64,000 bases of DNA from Echinicola salinicaeni (GCF_014280965.1 NZ_JACODZ010000007.1:124001-188000); one strand, 5' to 3'. Shown: positions 9,951 through 20,086, numbered from the stretch's first letter. Numbers and translations: made by a program. Notes: a model not told the origin generated them from the letters alone.

Positions 9951-11612
9951 TTATTTCTTTCCCATTTCACTTTTTACAAAAGCATCCAGTCGCTTTTTGT
10001 AATGGTCTATATTGTCTTCATACACCGGAGATGAACCCTGTTTTTCCGGGAAAGTTTCCATATGAACCGTTTGGGTTGGGAAGGCAAAATTGACCCCTAG
10101 CTCATTGGCCAACTTTACTATTTTAATCAACACCTCATGTCTTGCTTGGAGCTCATCTCCCCAGGTAGGCACCTCGAAGAAAACATAAAACATGATATCC
10201 AGACTAAATGCGGACATATTATTGAAATACACATTATAATAATCCTTTCTAGTTTTTGGATGGCTTTTCACTATCTCCCTTAATCCGTCCACAAACACAT
10301 TGATCAGTTCGGGAGGAGTATCATAGGTAATTGTAATCGTGCTGTAAAACCTCCTGTACTGCCTAAGACCATGATTATCAACAGTGGCATCGGCAATTTT
10401 TCCATTAGGGATATACATCAATGAATTCCTAAAAGTCCTCACCCTTGTAGATCTAAAACCAACTTCTTCCACGGTACCATCTACATCTCCACTAGTGATC
10501 CAATCTCCCACTTGAAAGGGCTTATCAATGAAGATCATCACAGATCCAAAAAAGTTTTTGATAGTATCCTGAGCGGCTAATGCAAAGGCCAAACCACCTA
10601 TCGAAAGCCCTGTTAGGAAGGGCCAGATATCGACTTGAAGACCTTCCTTCAGGATAAACAAAGATCCCACTACCACCACAAAGGCTTTCAGTGTTTTTCT
10701 TACCAAAGGAACCAACTGGTCATCAAGATTGGATTCGGTCTTATCTGCCTGCCTCTCAAAATAAGCGGACAGTAAATCAACCAGCTTATAAAATACAATG
10801 GTAATGATAAAGGGTTTGGCTGCATTTAACAGTATCGCTATCCAAGCAATCATCTCTATAGGCAACTGTAAAACCCTTATAAATAAGTCCAACAGGAGCA
10901 CAATAAAATAAATACTGACCACCCTTGCCACAGGCAAAAGATACTTTTCCGCGACATGTGCATAACCGATTTTCACTGACAGATGGTACATTCCCCTGTC
11001 AACTATAAAGGTGAACAATTTATGGGCAAGAAAAACAAATAGTATTAGGATGAAAATCCCTACCAATTGCCACAAATGAAGTCCAAAATATTCCTGCTGA
11101 CCTATCTTTGGTAATAAGTTCAGCAACTTATCTGTTCCATAAGGATAGGTATCTTTATGCATTTCATCAATCTTAGCCACAGTAAACCGTGAAAAAACCC
11201 AGTTGTCCCCATCTTTCTCAAGAAAGATCATAGGCAACCGATTGGTATCAAAAAAGTATTTGGCTTGATAATTATGTGTGCTATCTACATAATCATGCTC
11301 ATTTGGAATATTATCTATATCTACAAAGACCCCTTTTCCATCAAAGATCTGCTTCAACTCCACCGCCTGATTGACAGCTCTTTTATCTGTCAGGTCACCT
11401 CCTAAAGCCTTTGCTGCCACTTCTGGCCTGAAGTTCTCTTCTTGCAAATTATGAAAAAAAGTCAAGGTAGTATGATAGGGTGAGGATAGGTTTGAATAGG
11501 ATACAGTATCATTTACCCCAGCATTTGGAACATCAGGTAAAACCTGCGCATTTATACTATTACTTATAATAATTGCCCATCCCAGTAGGAACAGCTTCAC
11601 TCGGAATCCCAT
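9951..11612 (-). CDS. MscS-family mechanosensitive channel with periplasmic N-domain
   Basis: 553-residue channel. A signal peptide or first helix (1-22) is followed by a soluble extracytoplasmic domain (about 25-175), then membrane helices at about 178-205, 225-250, 260-285 and 310-360. The pore helix/MscS signature is GLSIGGLAFALAAQDTIKNF (near 335-355), followed directly by the beta domain IDKPFQVGDWI. It releases solutes under hypo-osmotic stress. Longer than E. coli MscS because of the added N-terminal region, like other multi-domain MscS-like channels. ATG start at 11612 has a TAGATTTG -7-like element upstream. Confidence 0.9.
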   Translation of the reverse strand: MGFRVKLFLLGWAIIISNSINAQVLPDVPNAGVNDTVSYSNLSSPYHTTLTFFHNLQEENFRPEVAAKALGGDLTDKRAVNQAVELKQIFDGKGVFVDIDNIPNEHDYVDSTHNYQAKYFFDTNRLPMIFLEKDGDNWVFSRFTVAKIDEMHKDTYPYGTDKLLNLLPKIGQQEYFGLHLWQLVGIFILILFVFLAHKLFTFIVDRGMYHLSVKIGYAHVAEKYLLPVARVVSIYFIVLLLDLFIRVLQLPIEMIAWIAILLNAAKPFIITIVFYKLVDLLSAYFERQADKTESNLDDQLVPLVRKTLKAFVVVVGSLFILKEGLQVDIWPFLTGLSIGGLAFALAAQDTIKNFFGSVMIFIDKPFQVGDWITSGDVDGTVEEVGFRSTRVRTFRNSLMYIPNGKIADATVDNHGLRQYRRFYSTITITYDTPPELINVFVDGLREIVKSHPKTRKDYYNVYFNNMSAFSLDIMFYVFFEVPTWGDELQARHEVLIKIVKLANELGVNFAFPTQTVHMETFPEKQGSSPVYEDNIDHYKKRLDAFVKSEMGKK

Positions 11613-11639
11613 AATTCAAGTATTTTTTTGAAGATTTCA

Positions 11640-11647
11640 CAAATCTA
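11640..11647 (-). promoter_or_regulatory. Putative -7 promoter element of the MscS-family gene
   Basis: Minus-strand TAGATTTG matches TAnnTTTG. It sits 28 bases upstream of the ATG at 11612, in the 65-base gap after the upstream gene. A TTG lies 15 bases upstream, shorter than ideal, so confidence is modest. Confidence 0.35.
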
Positions 11648-11677
11648 CATAATTACAAAGTACAAACTACACCTTAC

Positions 11678-14401
11678 TTAGAGAGGCATTTTATAGCTTG
11701 CAAAACGATTTTGATGAATGGCATAAATGCTATATTCATTTTTACTTCCTGAATATTTCACTTCTATCTTATGGCTACCATTAATAGGCCGGGTATTTAA
11801 CAGCTCTCCTTCAAGGTTATATAGATATATAAACTCTTGTATCTTGTCTATGATCACAAAGATATTTTTATCTGAGCCAAAAGAATAGAACTGGAACTCC
11901 AATTCCTCCGAAGCCATATTTTTCTCAAACAAAACTTCCAATTCCGTATTCATGACAGTTACTTTATTGAACTCATGTATCACAAACAAATATTGGTCTC
12001 CAGACTGATCTTTGACCAGGTTAAACGCTGTATTAGTTTCTGGTCTCAATAACTGATTTCTAAAAGTCACTTCTCCCCTAAAATTCACACGAACTACTTC
12101 TCCTTCAGCTGTAATGGTCTCCATCTGCGTATCACTATGGTCACCACGTTGCAATAGAACATAATCTGTTGAAACTCCTTCTCCTAAGTTCACAGGGCCG
12201 CCAGTTTGTAATTCCCCTCTCCTGTTCATGATATATAACTCACCATTTGCATTTAAAGCCACCATATAATCTCCAATTCCAGATAGTCTATGATGGGCAG
12301 GCGCACTTGCCAATCTTCCCGACGTCTCCCTAGGTGTCCAACCTTCCAGGTTATTTCCTTTTTTATCAAATATATACAGCTCCCCTGCTGTAGCCCCCAC
12401 AAAGTACCTGTAGTCTCTGGTATTATTATAATCCACCAAATTCAACTGAGCTATTGTCACACCATCAGGCATGTACATGGGGTATCCCGGCAAAGGATCG
12501 CCCAACCTATCGTAAGCATAAATTGCACTTTCAGTAGCGAATAACACTTGAAGCTTTCCGTTCTTATAATAATCTATTTGAAAAATATCACTTACTACCC
12601 TTCCATTTAAACGCTTATTAAATATCCGTTCGCCCTCATCATTAAAAAAGTGAATGGTATTGGATTTATCTTGAACCAGAAAATCAGTGCTTCTGTCATT
12701 AAAGTTTTCTATGGCTTTAGGCCCATAAACCAACTCCTGTTCAAATTCCAACTCCATACTTTCAGCCAATAGAATATCTTGAACAGTTTTAATTGGGGCC
12801 AAATTATAACCCAATTCCAAATTCACATATTGCTCGTCTCCTAGTTCACTGAGTTGCAAAGCTACCAAGTCGATTGATTTAAGCTGAGGGGCATATTTTT
12901 GCAGTAATGCCTGCCAATCTGGAGTACTTACCTTCAGAAGGGTATTCCAGAAACGTGGTATATTCATTATAAAATTAAACCCGGCATTCTTGGATACGCC
13001 TTCTAAAAACCGCCTTTGATTAATGGACCTGCCCCAGGTATTGTCATTGTAGATATCATCCAAAAACACCTTTACGGCTTTCATATTATTAGCAAATACC
13101 AGCATATCTTCATAACTGCTGACATAAGTTCTGTTAAAACCCAAAAACTGTCCATTAAAAAGATGAGCAGGAAACTCATCCTGATTGATCATAAAGACTT
13201 CATTTTCCTTATAATAGTTACTAATCAGCTGACTGGTGTCCCCCTGACTTAATGAAAGGCTAAATGATTTCAATAGATCTAATTGTTCTTCCAGTTCAGC
13301 GGTTTTCAAGATAACCACCTTATCAGTATCCATATTAGGTAATTCCTCCAGAATCATAAAACCAATTTCTCCTGTCAGCCTGTCCAAGAAACCTTTGTTC
13401 ACCAAGTATTTTTCCACTTCACCTAATAGAGTATTCTTTCTTTCGAAGGCATAATTCGGAATATCTTGGATTTGAGAAGTTTCGTTGATATTGTATTGAT
13501 AATAAATCGAGGTGCGATTGGAAATATAATTACTGAACAGGCTGCCTCCTCCTCTTTTCTCATTGGAGAAGTCCATTTTTTTTCCATCTTGGTAAAAAGT
13601 AAAGCCATCTAGAAAAACCTTATTCTCAGCAAACTTCAGTTCAAGGTTAGCAGCAATTTGATGTTGGGAAAAATTATTGATCAACCCAAGATGTTCCTCC
13701 TTCACAATTCCTTTTATAAAAGTAGCCACTCCTTTACTGCCCATCCTAAAAATCCCATAACCATCTTTATAAGCACTTTGAGCTTTGTAGAGCTCACTAT
13801 AAGTATCCTTAAAGCTGTTTAATTTTTCAGATTGCACATAGCGTATTGCCTCCTCAATCAAAAATGAATTATAACTTGCCGCAACAACATTTTCAAGTAG
13901 TGCAAAAGACAAGGTTGTCTGGTTCTCCTCGTCCTTATATTCAAAAATAGTTTCTCCACTATAAAGCCTATTATTGATACTTTCTGGCCTTACTTTTTCT
14001 CTAATGGAGGCTATAAATTGATCCTGTTGTTTTTCTTTAAAAGCCACTAAAAACAGAAAATCGAATTCTGATTTGGCCGTAGGATGTAGAGAGACGACAA
14101 ACTGGTTTCCTTTCAAAGTACTCTCCAATTTCCCTCCTTTACCAGTAAGGCTGTCCAAAACAACCAATTGATTTTCTACACTTTTCAGAGAAGGCACATC
14201 AGAAAGTCTTTTCCAGATGCGCTGGCTGACCAGCTGGTTCCACACCTGAACAGGCTCCTCAGTTTCAAATACAAATACAGCTTGGTCCGATACCAAATCC
14301 ACTGCATCTATCTCTTCTGTAAAAACTTTTGAACTATAAAAAAGGTAAGCTGCCAATCCAATAATTGCGACAAGCAAAATCACCAAAAGACGCTTTAACA
14401 T
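11678..14401 (-). CDS. Membrane-anchored DUF3352-like / beta-propeller-like protein
   Basis: 907 residues. An uncleaved-looking N-terminal membrane helix (3-23) anchors a long extracytoplasmic part. Residues about 35-560 resemble DUF3352-type envelope proteins (repeated alpha/beta segments such as VVAASYNSFLIEEAIRYV). Residues about 565-900 contain blade-like repeats (FFNDEGERIFNKRLNG, IYAYDRLGDPLPGYPM, LYIFDKKGNNLEGW, LYIMNRRGELQTGGP) typical of PQQ/WD40-like propellers. It is probably a scaffold or binding protein on the periplasmic face of the inner membrane. The family match is from general resemblance only; no enzymatic motif is visible. No convincing terminator separates it from mscS, so the two may be cotranscribed. 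Confidence 0.7.
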   Translation of the reverse strand: MLKRLLVILLVAIIGLAAYLFYSSKVFTEEIDAVDLVSDQAVFVFETEEPVQVWNQLVSQRIWKRLSDVPSLKSVENQLVVLDSLTGKGGKLESTLKGNQFVVSLHPTAKSEFDFLFLVAFKEKQQDQFIASIREKVRPESINNRLYSGETIFEYKDEENQTTLSFALLENVVAASYNSFLIEEAIRYVQSEKLNSFKDTYSELYKAQSAYKDGYGIFRMGSKGVATFIKGIVKEEHLGLINNFSQHQIAANLELKFAENKVFLDGFTFYQDGKKMDFSNEKRGGGSLFSNYISNRTSIYYQYNINETSQIQDIPNYAFERKNTLLGEVEKYLVNKGFLDRLTGEIGFMILEELPNMDTDKVVILKTAELEEQLDLLKSFSLSLSQGDTSQLISNYYKENEVFMINQDEFPAHLFNGQFLGFNRTYVSSYEDMLVFANNMKAVKVFLDDIYNDNTWGRSINQRRFLEGVSKNAGFNFIMNIPRFWNTLLKVSTPDWQALLQKYAPQLKSIDLVALQLSELGDEQYVNLELGYNLAPIKTVQDILLAESMELEFEQELVYGPKAIENFNDRSTDFLVQDKSNTIHFFNDEGERIFNKRLNGRVVSDIFQIDYYKNGKLQVLFATESAIYAYDRLGDPLPGYPMYMPDGVTIAQLNLVDYNNTRDYRYFVGATAGELYIFDKKGNNLEGWTPRETSGRLASAPAHHRLSGIGDYMVALNANGELYIMNRRGELQTGGPVNLGEGVSTDYVLLQRGDHSDTQMETITAEGEVVRVNFRGEVTFRNQLLRPETNTAFNLVKDQSGDQYLFVIHEFNKVTVMNTELEVLFEKNMASEELEFQFYSFGSDKNIFVIIDKIQEFIYLYNLEGELLNTRPINGSHKIEVKYSGSKNEYSIYAIHQNRFASYKMPL

Positions 14402-14480
14402 ACTCTTCCAGCCAATTAAGGTTTACTCAATTTAGTAAATTAAAAACTTACAGTAATACAATCAAACTATCCTTCCATCA

Positions 14481-14516
14481 AAAAAACAAAATCCCGACCA
14501 AATGGCCGGGATTTTG
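14481..14516 (-). terminator. Intrinsic terminator of mdh
   Basis: Perfect 10-bp stem (14487-14496 with 14507-14516), GC-rich at its base. On the minus strand it is followed by six T residues (14486-14481). It starts 22 bases after the mdh stop. Confidence 0.9.
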
Positions 14517-14538
14517 AAACTAATTCATCTAACTAAAT

Positions 14539-15477
14539 TTATTTAGCAGCGATATTTTCCAATACAGACATCACCTCTTTTACGTGAGTTCTGGAGGTTT
14601 CCAATAATGCTTTTTCGTCATCATTAAGATCAAGTTCGATAACCTTCTCTATACCATTCTTACCTAGAATCACTGGTACACCTAAATAACAATCATCAAT
14701 TCCATATTCACCTTCCAATTTGATACAAACAGGGAATACTCTTTTTTGGTTTTTAACAATAGCCTCAACCATCTGGGCTGCTGCTGAACCTGGTGCATAC
14801 CATGCGGAAGTTCCCATTAGTTTCACCAATTCACCACCACCAAACTTAGTTCTTTCGATAATTGCATCCAACTTGTCCTTGTCGATCAACTCAGTCACCG
14901 GAATACCCGCTACTGTAGTATATCTAGGAAGTGGCACCATCGTATCACCATGACCACCCATAAGAATTGCTTGGATTTCTTTTGGAGAAATATTCAACTC
15001 CTCAGCGATAAACGCACGGTAACGAGCAGTATCCAAGATACCAGCCATTCCCATTACTTTAGTACGAGGAAGTTTAGAAGTGATATGAGCTTGGAATGTC
15101 ATCACATCAAGTGGGTTAGATACGATGATCACGATAGCATCAGGAGAATGCTTGATCACATTTTCCGTAACTGATTTCACGATACCTGCATTGGTTTCGA
15201 TCAAGTCGTCACGGGTCATACCTGGCTTACGAGGAAGACCTGAAGTAATTACTACCACATCTGAGTCAGCAGTTTTGGTATAATCATTTGTACTTCCTAC
15301 AGTTCTGCTGTCATAAGCATTGATAGGAGCTTTTTGCCAAATATCCAAAGCTTTACCTTCAGCTACACCTTCTTTAATATCTACCAATACAATCTCCTCA
15401 GCGATTTCTCTGTATGCCAATACATCAGCGCAAGTAGCACCCACATTACCGGCTCCAACTACGGTTACTTTAGTCAT
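14539..15477 (-). CDS. mdh: Malate dehydrogenase, LDH-like type
   Basis: 312-residue NAD-dependent malate dehydrogenase of the TCA cycle (malate to oxaloacetate). The Rossmann motif VVGAGNVGATCADVL lies at residues 6-20. The catalytic-loop Arg pair is in GLPRKPGMTRDDL (about 80-92): the Arg-Lys-Pro-Gly-Met loop marks malate over lactate specificity. NPLDVMTF and the catalytic His in GGHGDTMVPL (about 173-182) are intact. Length and motifs match the LDH-like MalDH group found in Bacteroidota. Monocistronic with a strong terminator. Confidence 0.96.
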   Translation of the reverse strand: MTKVTVVGAGNVGATCADVLAYREIAEEIVLVDIKEGVAEGKALDIWQKAPINAYDSRTVGSTNDYTKTADSDVVVITSGLPRKPGMTRDDLIETNAGIVKSVTENVIKHSPDAIVIIVSNPLDVMTFQAHITSKLPRTKVMGMAGILDTARYRAFIAEELNISPKEIQAILMGGHGDTMVPLPRYTTVAGIPVTELIDKDKLDAIIERTKFGGGELVKLMGTSAWYAPGSAAAQMVEAIVKNQKRVFPVCIKLEGEYGIDDCYLGVPVILGKNGIEKVIELDLNDDEKALLETSRTHVKEVMSVLENIAAK

Positions 15478-15625
15478 GATTTATGATTTATTTTATTTTT
15501 TTGATTGAACTTTTGAAAAGCTCCGCTAAGATATTAAAGAAAGCCTATTTAATAAAGTATTCTATTGATTAGTTGAAGCCATTATTCGGCTATAAGCACA
15601 AGAACTTTGAGCATGACCGAACTAA

Positions 15626-16141
15626 TTACTCAAACATCTGCCCTAGCTTGAAAAATCCAAAGGAACTTTTGTAGGCAGAAAACAACCTGTGATTATTGGC
15701 ATTATAGTACTCAGCAAGTGATGCCAACATCTTTGCCTTGATTTTGGGGCTACTGTCAAAAACTTCCTTAACGGCATAATGCGGAATAACCATCAACTCC
15801 ACCTCTTCCGAATCCACTATGGCTGTATAGACTCGTTTTGCATCTGTCAAAAGGGAATTTTCCCCAAAAGCCATCCCCCTTCTTAACCTCAGTATATTTT
15901 CAAAATCATTTCTTATATCGACATTGAGGCTTACCTGTCCACTTTTTACTATATATAATGCCTGACTAGGGTCATTTCTAAAAAACACCACCTCGTCCTT
16001 TACATATTTCCTATTATGGATAGCCGATAAAAAACGATACATTTCCGCATATTTCAGTTTATTGAAAAAAACGGTATTGGCTAAAAATTCAAAAATTTCT
16101 AATTCTCCCTCTGAATAGGTTCTTTTAAAAGGGTTAAGCAT
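15626..16141 (-). CDS. Cyclic-nucleotide-binding-domain protein without DNA-binding domain
   Basis: 171 residues consisting of one cNMP-binding beta-roll (about 30-140), with a phosphate-binding-cassette-like RRGMAFGENSLLTDAKR (about 87-103). Unlike Crp/Fnr regulators there is no helix-turn-helix after it; the protein ends with a short helical tail. It may sense a nucleotide or act as a protein-interaction module. The gene starts 6 bases after the tilS stop on the same strand and is probably cotranscribed with it; a functional link to tRNA modification is not evident. Ligand unknown. Confidence 0.8.
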   Translation of the reverse strand: MLNPFKRTYSEGELEIFEFLANTVFFNKLKYAEMYRFLSAIHNRKYVKDEVVFFRNDPSQALYIVKSGQVSLNVDIRNDFENILRLRRGMAFGENSLLTDAKRVYTAIVDSEEVELMVIPHYAVKEVFDSSPKIKAKMLASLAEYYNANNHRLFSAYKSSFGFFKLGQMFE

Positions 16142-16147
16142 ATGCCT

Positions 16148-17470
16148 CTATTTTAATTTTAAATACATCACCTCTTTTGTGGCAGGTGAGACCTTATAGC
16201 GATCATCAACCCTGTATCCCATCACCCAAACAATCTCACCATTAGCATCACACAGGACATTAGTTTCTCTTTTAGCAATTACAGGTACTTTCAAATCTAT
16301 CAAAAAATCACTGATTTTTTTAAACTTTTTCATACCTAAAGGCCTGAACCTATCACCTTCCTTCCAGTTTCTTATTTGCAGGGGAAAATCCAATTTCCCT
16401 CTGTCCAACATCGCATTTTTTGGGTTTTTATCTAAGGAATAACCTTCTTCCAAGACCAATATATCATAGAATTTTTTTCCCAAATTAATGACCAAATCAT
16501 TCTTCTCGATGCTCAAGTCATTATTCCTTGACTCAAGGTCACCCAAATAGATATACTCCCTATCAATATTTACCATATATGACTTGCCTGTAAACCTACG
16601 CCCTACTTCGCCAGCCTCAATCACCACCAACATATCTGCCACCTGGTCCGAATTAAAGCCATAATTTCTCAACCAATAATACAGCAATGATTTCTTACCC
16701 GGCACATTATCCAATACGGACTTTTTCATAAAAAGAACTTGGTTTTCTTCTTTGACATTCTTGTTCAACCAAGCATCGTACAGGTAAAAAAATGCCCGTC
16801 CCGTATCTTTTAATCTATCAAAACTTTGATGAAGCTTATCCTCCACTAAAGGATCCTGGGACTTCATCAATGGCAAAACCTCATTCCTTAGAAAATTCCT
16901 TTTATAATCACTTTCCTTATTGGAGCTGTCTTCTCTCCAGGCAATACCTTTTTTGGCGGCATATTCCTCAAGATCCTTCCGCCCAAACGGCAATAATGGC
17001 CGTATGATATGATCTCTAATATCAGACATGCCATATACTCCTTCTATACCTGTTCCTCTCTGTAAATTCAAAAGAATAGTTTCCAATTGGTCGTCAGCAT
17101 GGTGTCCCACTATTATACCTGTAAAGCCTTCTTCCCTACGGATTTCTTCAAACCAATGATAGCGAAGCTCTCTAGCGGCCATTTGGGTGGAAACACCTTG
17201 GGAAGCAGCATACGCTTTTGTATCAAAATATTTCACATATAACGGCACCTTCAAGCTTTTGGCAAGTTCTTGAACGAAATGCTCATCGCCATTGCTTTCA
17301 TTTCCCCTCAAGCCAAAATTACAATGCAACATCGTATAATTAATCTGTGCTTTTTTCAATAGCACAGCCAAACAAACACTATCAATCCCTCCACTAATGG
17401 CCAAAAGATAGCGCTTACTGGTATCTAAAAGATTTTTTCCCCGTATATGTTGGATAAACTGATCAAGCAT
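16148..17470 (-). CDS. tilS: tRNA(Ile)-lysidine synthase
   Basis: ATP-dependent ligase that adds lysine to C34 of tRNA-Ile(CAU), an essential step for reading AUA codons. The PP-loop motif LLAISGGIDSVCLAV is near the N-terminus, and HHADDQLETILLNLQRGTG follows. The C-terminal TilS substrate-binding domain (about 350-440) has RFRPLGMKKFKKISDFLID. The longest frame starts at 17509, but I choose ATG 17470 (MLDQFIQHIRGK): the extra 13 residues are not family-like, and a -7 element for the divergent gene lies at 17494-17501. 440 aa from this start, normal length. Confidence 0.93.
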   Translation of the reverse strand: MLDQFIQHIRGKNLLDTSKRYLLAISGGIDSVCLAVLLKKAQINYTMLHCNFGLRGNESNGDEHFVQELAKSLKVPLYVKYFDTKAYAASQGVSTQMAARELRYHWFEEIRREEGFTGIIVGHHADDQLETILLNLQRGTGIEGVYGMSDIRDHIIRPLLPFGRKDLEEYAAKKGIAWREDSSNKESDYKRNFLRNEVLPLMKSQDPLVEDKLHQSFDRLKDTGRAFFYLYDAWLNKNVKEENQVLFMKKSVLDNVPGKKSLLYYWLRNYGFNSDQVADMLVVIEAGEVGRRFTGKSYMVNIDREYIYLGDLESRNNDLSIEKNDLVINLGKKFYDILVLEEGYSLDKNPKNAMLDRGKLDFPLQIRNWKEGDRFRPLGMKKFKKISDFLIDLKVPVIAKRETNVLCDANGEIVWVMGYRVDDRYKVSPATKEVMYLKLK

Positions 17471-17493
17471 AAACCAAAAATACCATTTTTGAT

Positions 17494-17501
17494 TAATTTT
17501 G
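17494..17501 (+). promoter_or_regulatory. Putative -7 element for the OstA-like gene
   Basis: TAATTTTG matches TAnnTTTG and lies 18 bases upstream of the ATG at 17520. No good TTG sits at the ideal distance. It supports a downstream start for the divergent tilS. Confidence 0.35.
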
Positions 17502-17519
17502 TCGTTCATATAAACCAGA

Positions 17520-19172
17520 ATGCTAAAAAAGAATCCAACATACTTCCTTTCACTGATATTTTTAATTTTCAGCTTTGAATTCAGCCAGGCTCAAAACCAA
17601 GCTTCAAAAACCCTGAAGATCATTAAGTCCGACAGGCTTCGATCTGTAGGTAATATCCAAAAGCTGATCAATAACGTGGTGATGAAACAGGATAACACCA
17701 TGATTTATTGTGATTCGGCATATTTCTATGAAAAGGAAAACAAGGCCAAGCTTTTTGGGAATGTCAGAATGAACAACCCTGTAGATACTGTTTCCAGCAC
17801 TAGCCGCTACGCAGATTATGACGGAAATACACAGCTAGCAAAACTTAGGGACAATGTGGTATTCAAAAAAGCCAGCACCACACTTTACACTGACTTCCTA
17901 GATTATGACAGAAGGCATGGCATAGCTGATTATTATAATTTTGGCAAAGTAGTGGACTCCACCAATGTTCTGACCAGCCAAAAAGGCCGCTATGAAACAC
18001 AGATAGAAAAAATAACTTTCCAAGACAATGTCATACTGATCAACCCTGAATACACCCTTAAATCCAATATACTTTATTACTATACCCTCAACAAAACAGC
18101 AGAAACTGAAGGATTAACCAATATAAGATCCCCAGAAGGAGATGAGCTGAATGCCAAAAAGGGCAGTTTCTATGACACACAAAACAAATTATTTAGGTTC
18201 TTCCAAGGTGATGTTGAAAATGAAACCAGCAGGGTCTCTGGCGACACCCTATTTTATGATGATACCAAGAAGTATTATGAAGCCAGAGAAAATGTCAGCA
18301 TCTTCAACAAAGAAAGGAACCTTGAAATATTTGGTGACAAGGGACAATACTGGGAAGGCAGAAAATACTCTGAGGTATTTGGCAATGCACTTGTTCAAAA
18401 ATATTTCAAGGAGGACACGCTCTACATGGCCGCTGACACCTTGATCAGTCAAGACAGCGAATCTGCAGAAAACAGGTACATGCTTGCATTCCCAAACACA
18501 AGAATGATCAAAGGGAATTTATCCGGCAGGGCAGACTCAACAGCATATGTTTATTCTGACTCCACTATCTATCTTTACAGGGACCCCTTGCTTTGGAACA
18601 ATAAAAGCCAAATATCGGCAGACAGCATAAATTTTGTAATTGCCAATGAAGACATAGACAAGGTTTTTCTTAAAGAAAACTCCTTTGTGATTACAGCAGA
18701 CACCATTGCCAACTTTAACCAAATCAAAGGGAGGCAAATGACTGGTCACTTTGCAGAAGGGGACATATCCAGATTAGATGTTGATGGCAATGGAGAGTCA
18801 CTATATTACGCATTGGAAAACGACACCACTGTTCAGGGTATCAACACATTACTATGTGGCAAAATAATCATGCATTTTGAAAATGGGAATGTGAGTAAAA
18901 TCAATCATACCATAAACCCAGAAGCATCTTTTATCCCACCACACCTTATCACTGAAAAGGTCACCCAACTAAAAGGGTTTTCATGGCGCATTGAGGAAAG
19001 GCCTGATATGGCAATGATTAATGAATGGAGAAAACCTCGTGAAAAGGAAGAAAATCCATCCAACCTATTCAATGAACCAAACATCAGAATCCCTTACCCG
19101 AACGAGGATGAAATTCAAGAAATCATAAATGAATGGTTAAATAGCCAAAATAAAAACATAAAAACTCCTTAA
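17520..19172 (+). CDS. OstA/LptA-like periplasmic protein
   Basis: 550 residues with a signal peptide (1-24, ending FSQAQ) and repeated OstA/LptA-type beta-jellyroll segments. DNTMIYCDSAYFYEKENKAK, VFKKASTTLYTDFLDYDRR and GDTLFYDDTKKYYEARENV are successive copies of the 'what lies below/above the membrane' strand repeat. LptA-like proteins form the periplasmic bridge for lipopolysaccharide transport. At 550 aa it is far longer than E. coli LptA (about 185 aa) and probably carries several jellyroll units; long versions are typical of Bacteroidota. It could also be an LptD-N-domain-like protein. It is divergent from tilS with a very short shared upstream region. Confidence 0.85.
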   Translation: MLKKNPTYFLSLIFLIFSFEFSQAQNQASKTLKIIKSDRLRSVGNIQKLINNVVMKQDNTMIYCDSAYFYEKENKAKLFGNVRMNNPVDTVSSTSRYADYDGNTQLAKLRDNVVFKKASTTLYTDFLDYDRRHGIADYYNFGKVVDSTNVLTSQKGRYETQIEKITFQDNVILINPEYTLKSNILYYYTLNKTAETEGLTNIRSPEGDELNAKKGSFYDTQNKLFRFFQGDVENETSRVSGDTLFYDDTKKYYEARENVSIFNKERNLEIFGDKGQYWEGRKYSEVFGNALVQKYFKEDTLYMAADTLISQDSESAENRYMLAFPNTRMIKGNLSGRADSTAYVYSDSTIYLYRDPLLWNNKSQISADSINFVIANEDIDKVFLKENSFVITADTIANFNQIKGRQMTGHFAEGDISRLDVDGNGESLYYALENDTTVQGINTLLCGKIIMHFENGNVSKINHTINPEASFIPPHLITEKVTQLKGFSWRIEERPDMAMINEWRKPREKEENPSNLFNEPNIRIPYPNEDEIQEIINEWLNSQNKNIKTP

Positions 19173-19342
19173 GCTTTTCCCTTAAAAACAGCCAAAACGA
19201 TTACCATTTAAATAAATTTTACAGGGGTTAACATTTTTTAACCGCAAATCTTTTAAAAGAACAAATCTTATCGGTATTTTTATACGTATAACATAAAGGA
19301 TTACAACGGATTAAAAGAACATCTTATTGGAATAACATTTAC

Positions 19343-20059
19343 ATGAAAAATTTTTTATCGCTACTCACCATGTTTTTTATCTTTTTTCAACTGTCCGCAG
19401 TTGAAGCAAGACAGGTGCGTGTACTAAGCGATAAAGCCCAATTCACCGGAAAAATCAATAGTACCCAAAGACAATCCATTATTCTTCAAAATGATTCCGA
19501 CGAAGCAAAGGAATATGTTTTGAAATTCATGCGTGGTGAAATCGGTTCCTCTCAAGATATTAGTTTGTGTATAGGAGAACAATGTTTTGATCCTAGAAAA
19601 GATCTGGCTAAAATTAAAATAAGCCTTGAACCAGGTGAGATATTCACAGATCTTTATATAGAATTCAGCACGGGAATTACGGAAACTAAAGGTACTTTTG
19701 ACCTACATTTCTCCAATACCGAGAATCTTCGTGATGTATTCATCATAGAAGGGGTATATGAAGTCTTCGCGCCTAAAGATGCTGAAATCGTAGATCATGA
19801 AGCTATATCTTTTGGTGAAGTTTACCCCAATCCAAGTAATAGAATTGCCCAAATAGATTATCAGATAAAAGATCCTAATGCTACAATTAAACTGGCGATC
19901 AATAGCTTTATTGGAAACCCAATTGAAGAATTGACGCTTTCCCCCCAACAAAAAACACTTCTGATCAATGTCAGTGACTTTAACCCTGGGGTATATTTAT
20001 ACACCTTGATTGTCAACGGTAAAAATATAGTCACCAAGAAGCTCGTTGTCAAAAAATAA
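19343..20059 (+). CDS. Small secreted protein with type IX secretion sorting domain
   Basis: 238 residues. The signal peptide is about residues 1-23 (ending VEARQ). A middle beta domain (about 25-145) has no recognised family. A type A T9SS C-terminal domain (about 158-238) opens with SFGEVYPNPSNRIAQIDYQI and closes with GVYLYTLIVNGKNIVTKKLVVK. The C-terminal domain routes the protein through the type IX machinery to the surface or medium. The middle domain contains a Cys pair (CIGEQC) that could form a disulfide. A 170-base upstream region separates it from the OstA-like gene, so it probably has its own promoter. Confidence 0.88.
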   Translation: MKNFLSLLTMFFIFFQLSAVEARQVRVLSDKAQFTGKINSTQRQSIILQNDSDEAKEYVLKFMRGEIGSSQDISLCIGEQCFDPRKDLAKIKISLEPGEIFTDLYIEFSTGITETKGTFDLHFSNTENLRDVFIIEGVYEVFAPKDAEIVDHEAISFGEVYPNPSNRIAQIDYQIKDPNATIKLAINSFIGNPIEELTLSPQQKTLLINVSDFNPGVYLYTLIVNGKNIVTKKLVVKK

Positions 20060-20086
20060 TCCTTGCTAGATACACGCTAACTAACT

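Noticed and set aside
17471-17509. 13-codon N-terminal extension of tilS
   Set aside because: Residues are not family-like, and the region contains a promoter-like element for the divergent gene, so the start at 17470 is preferred.
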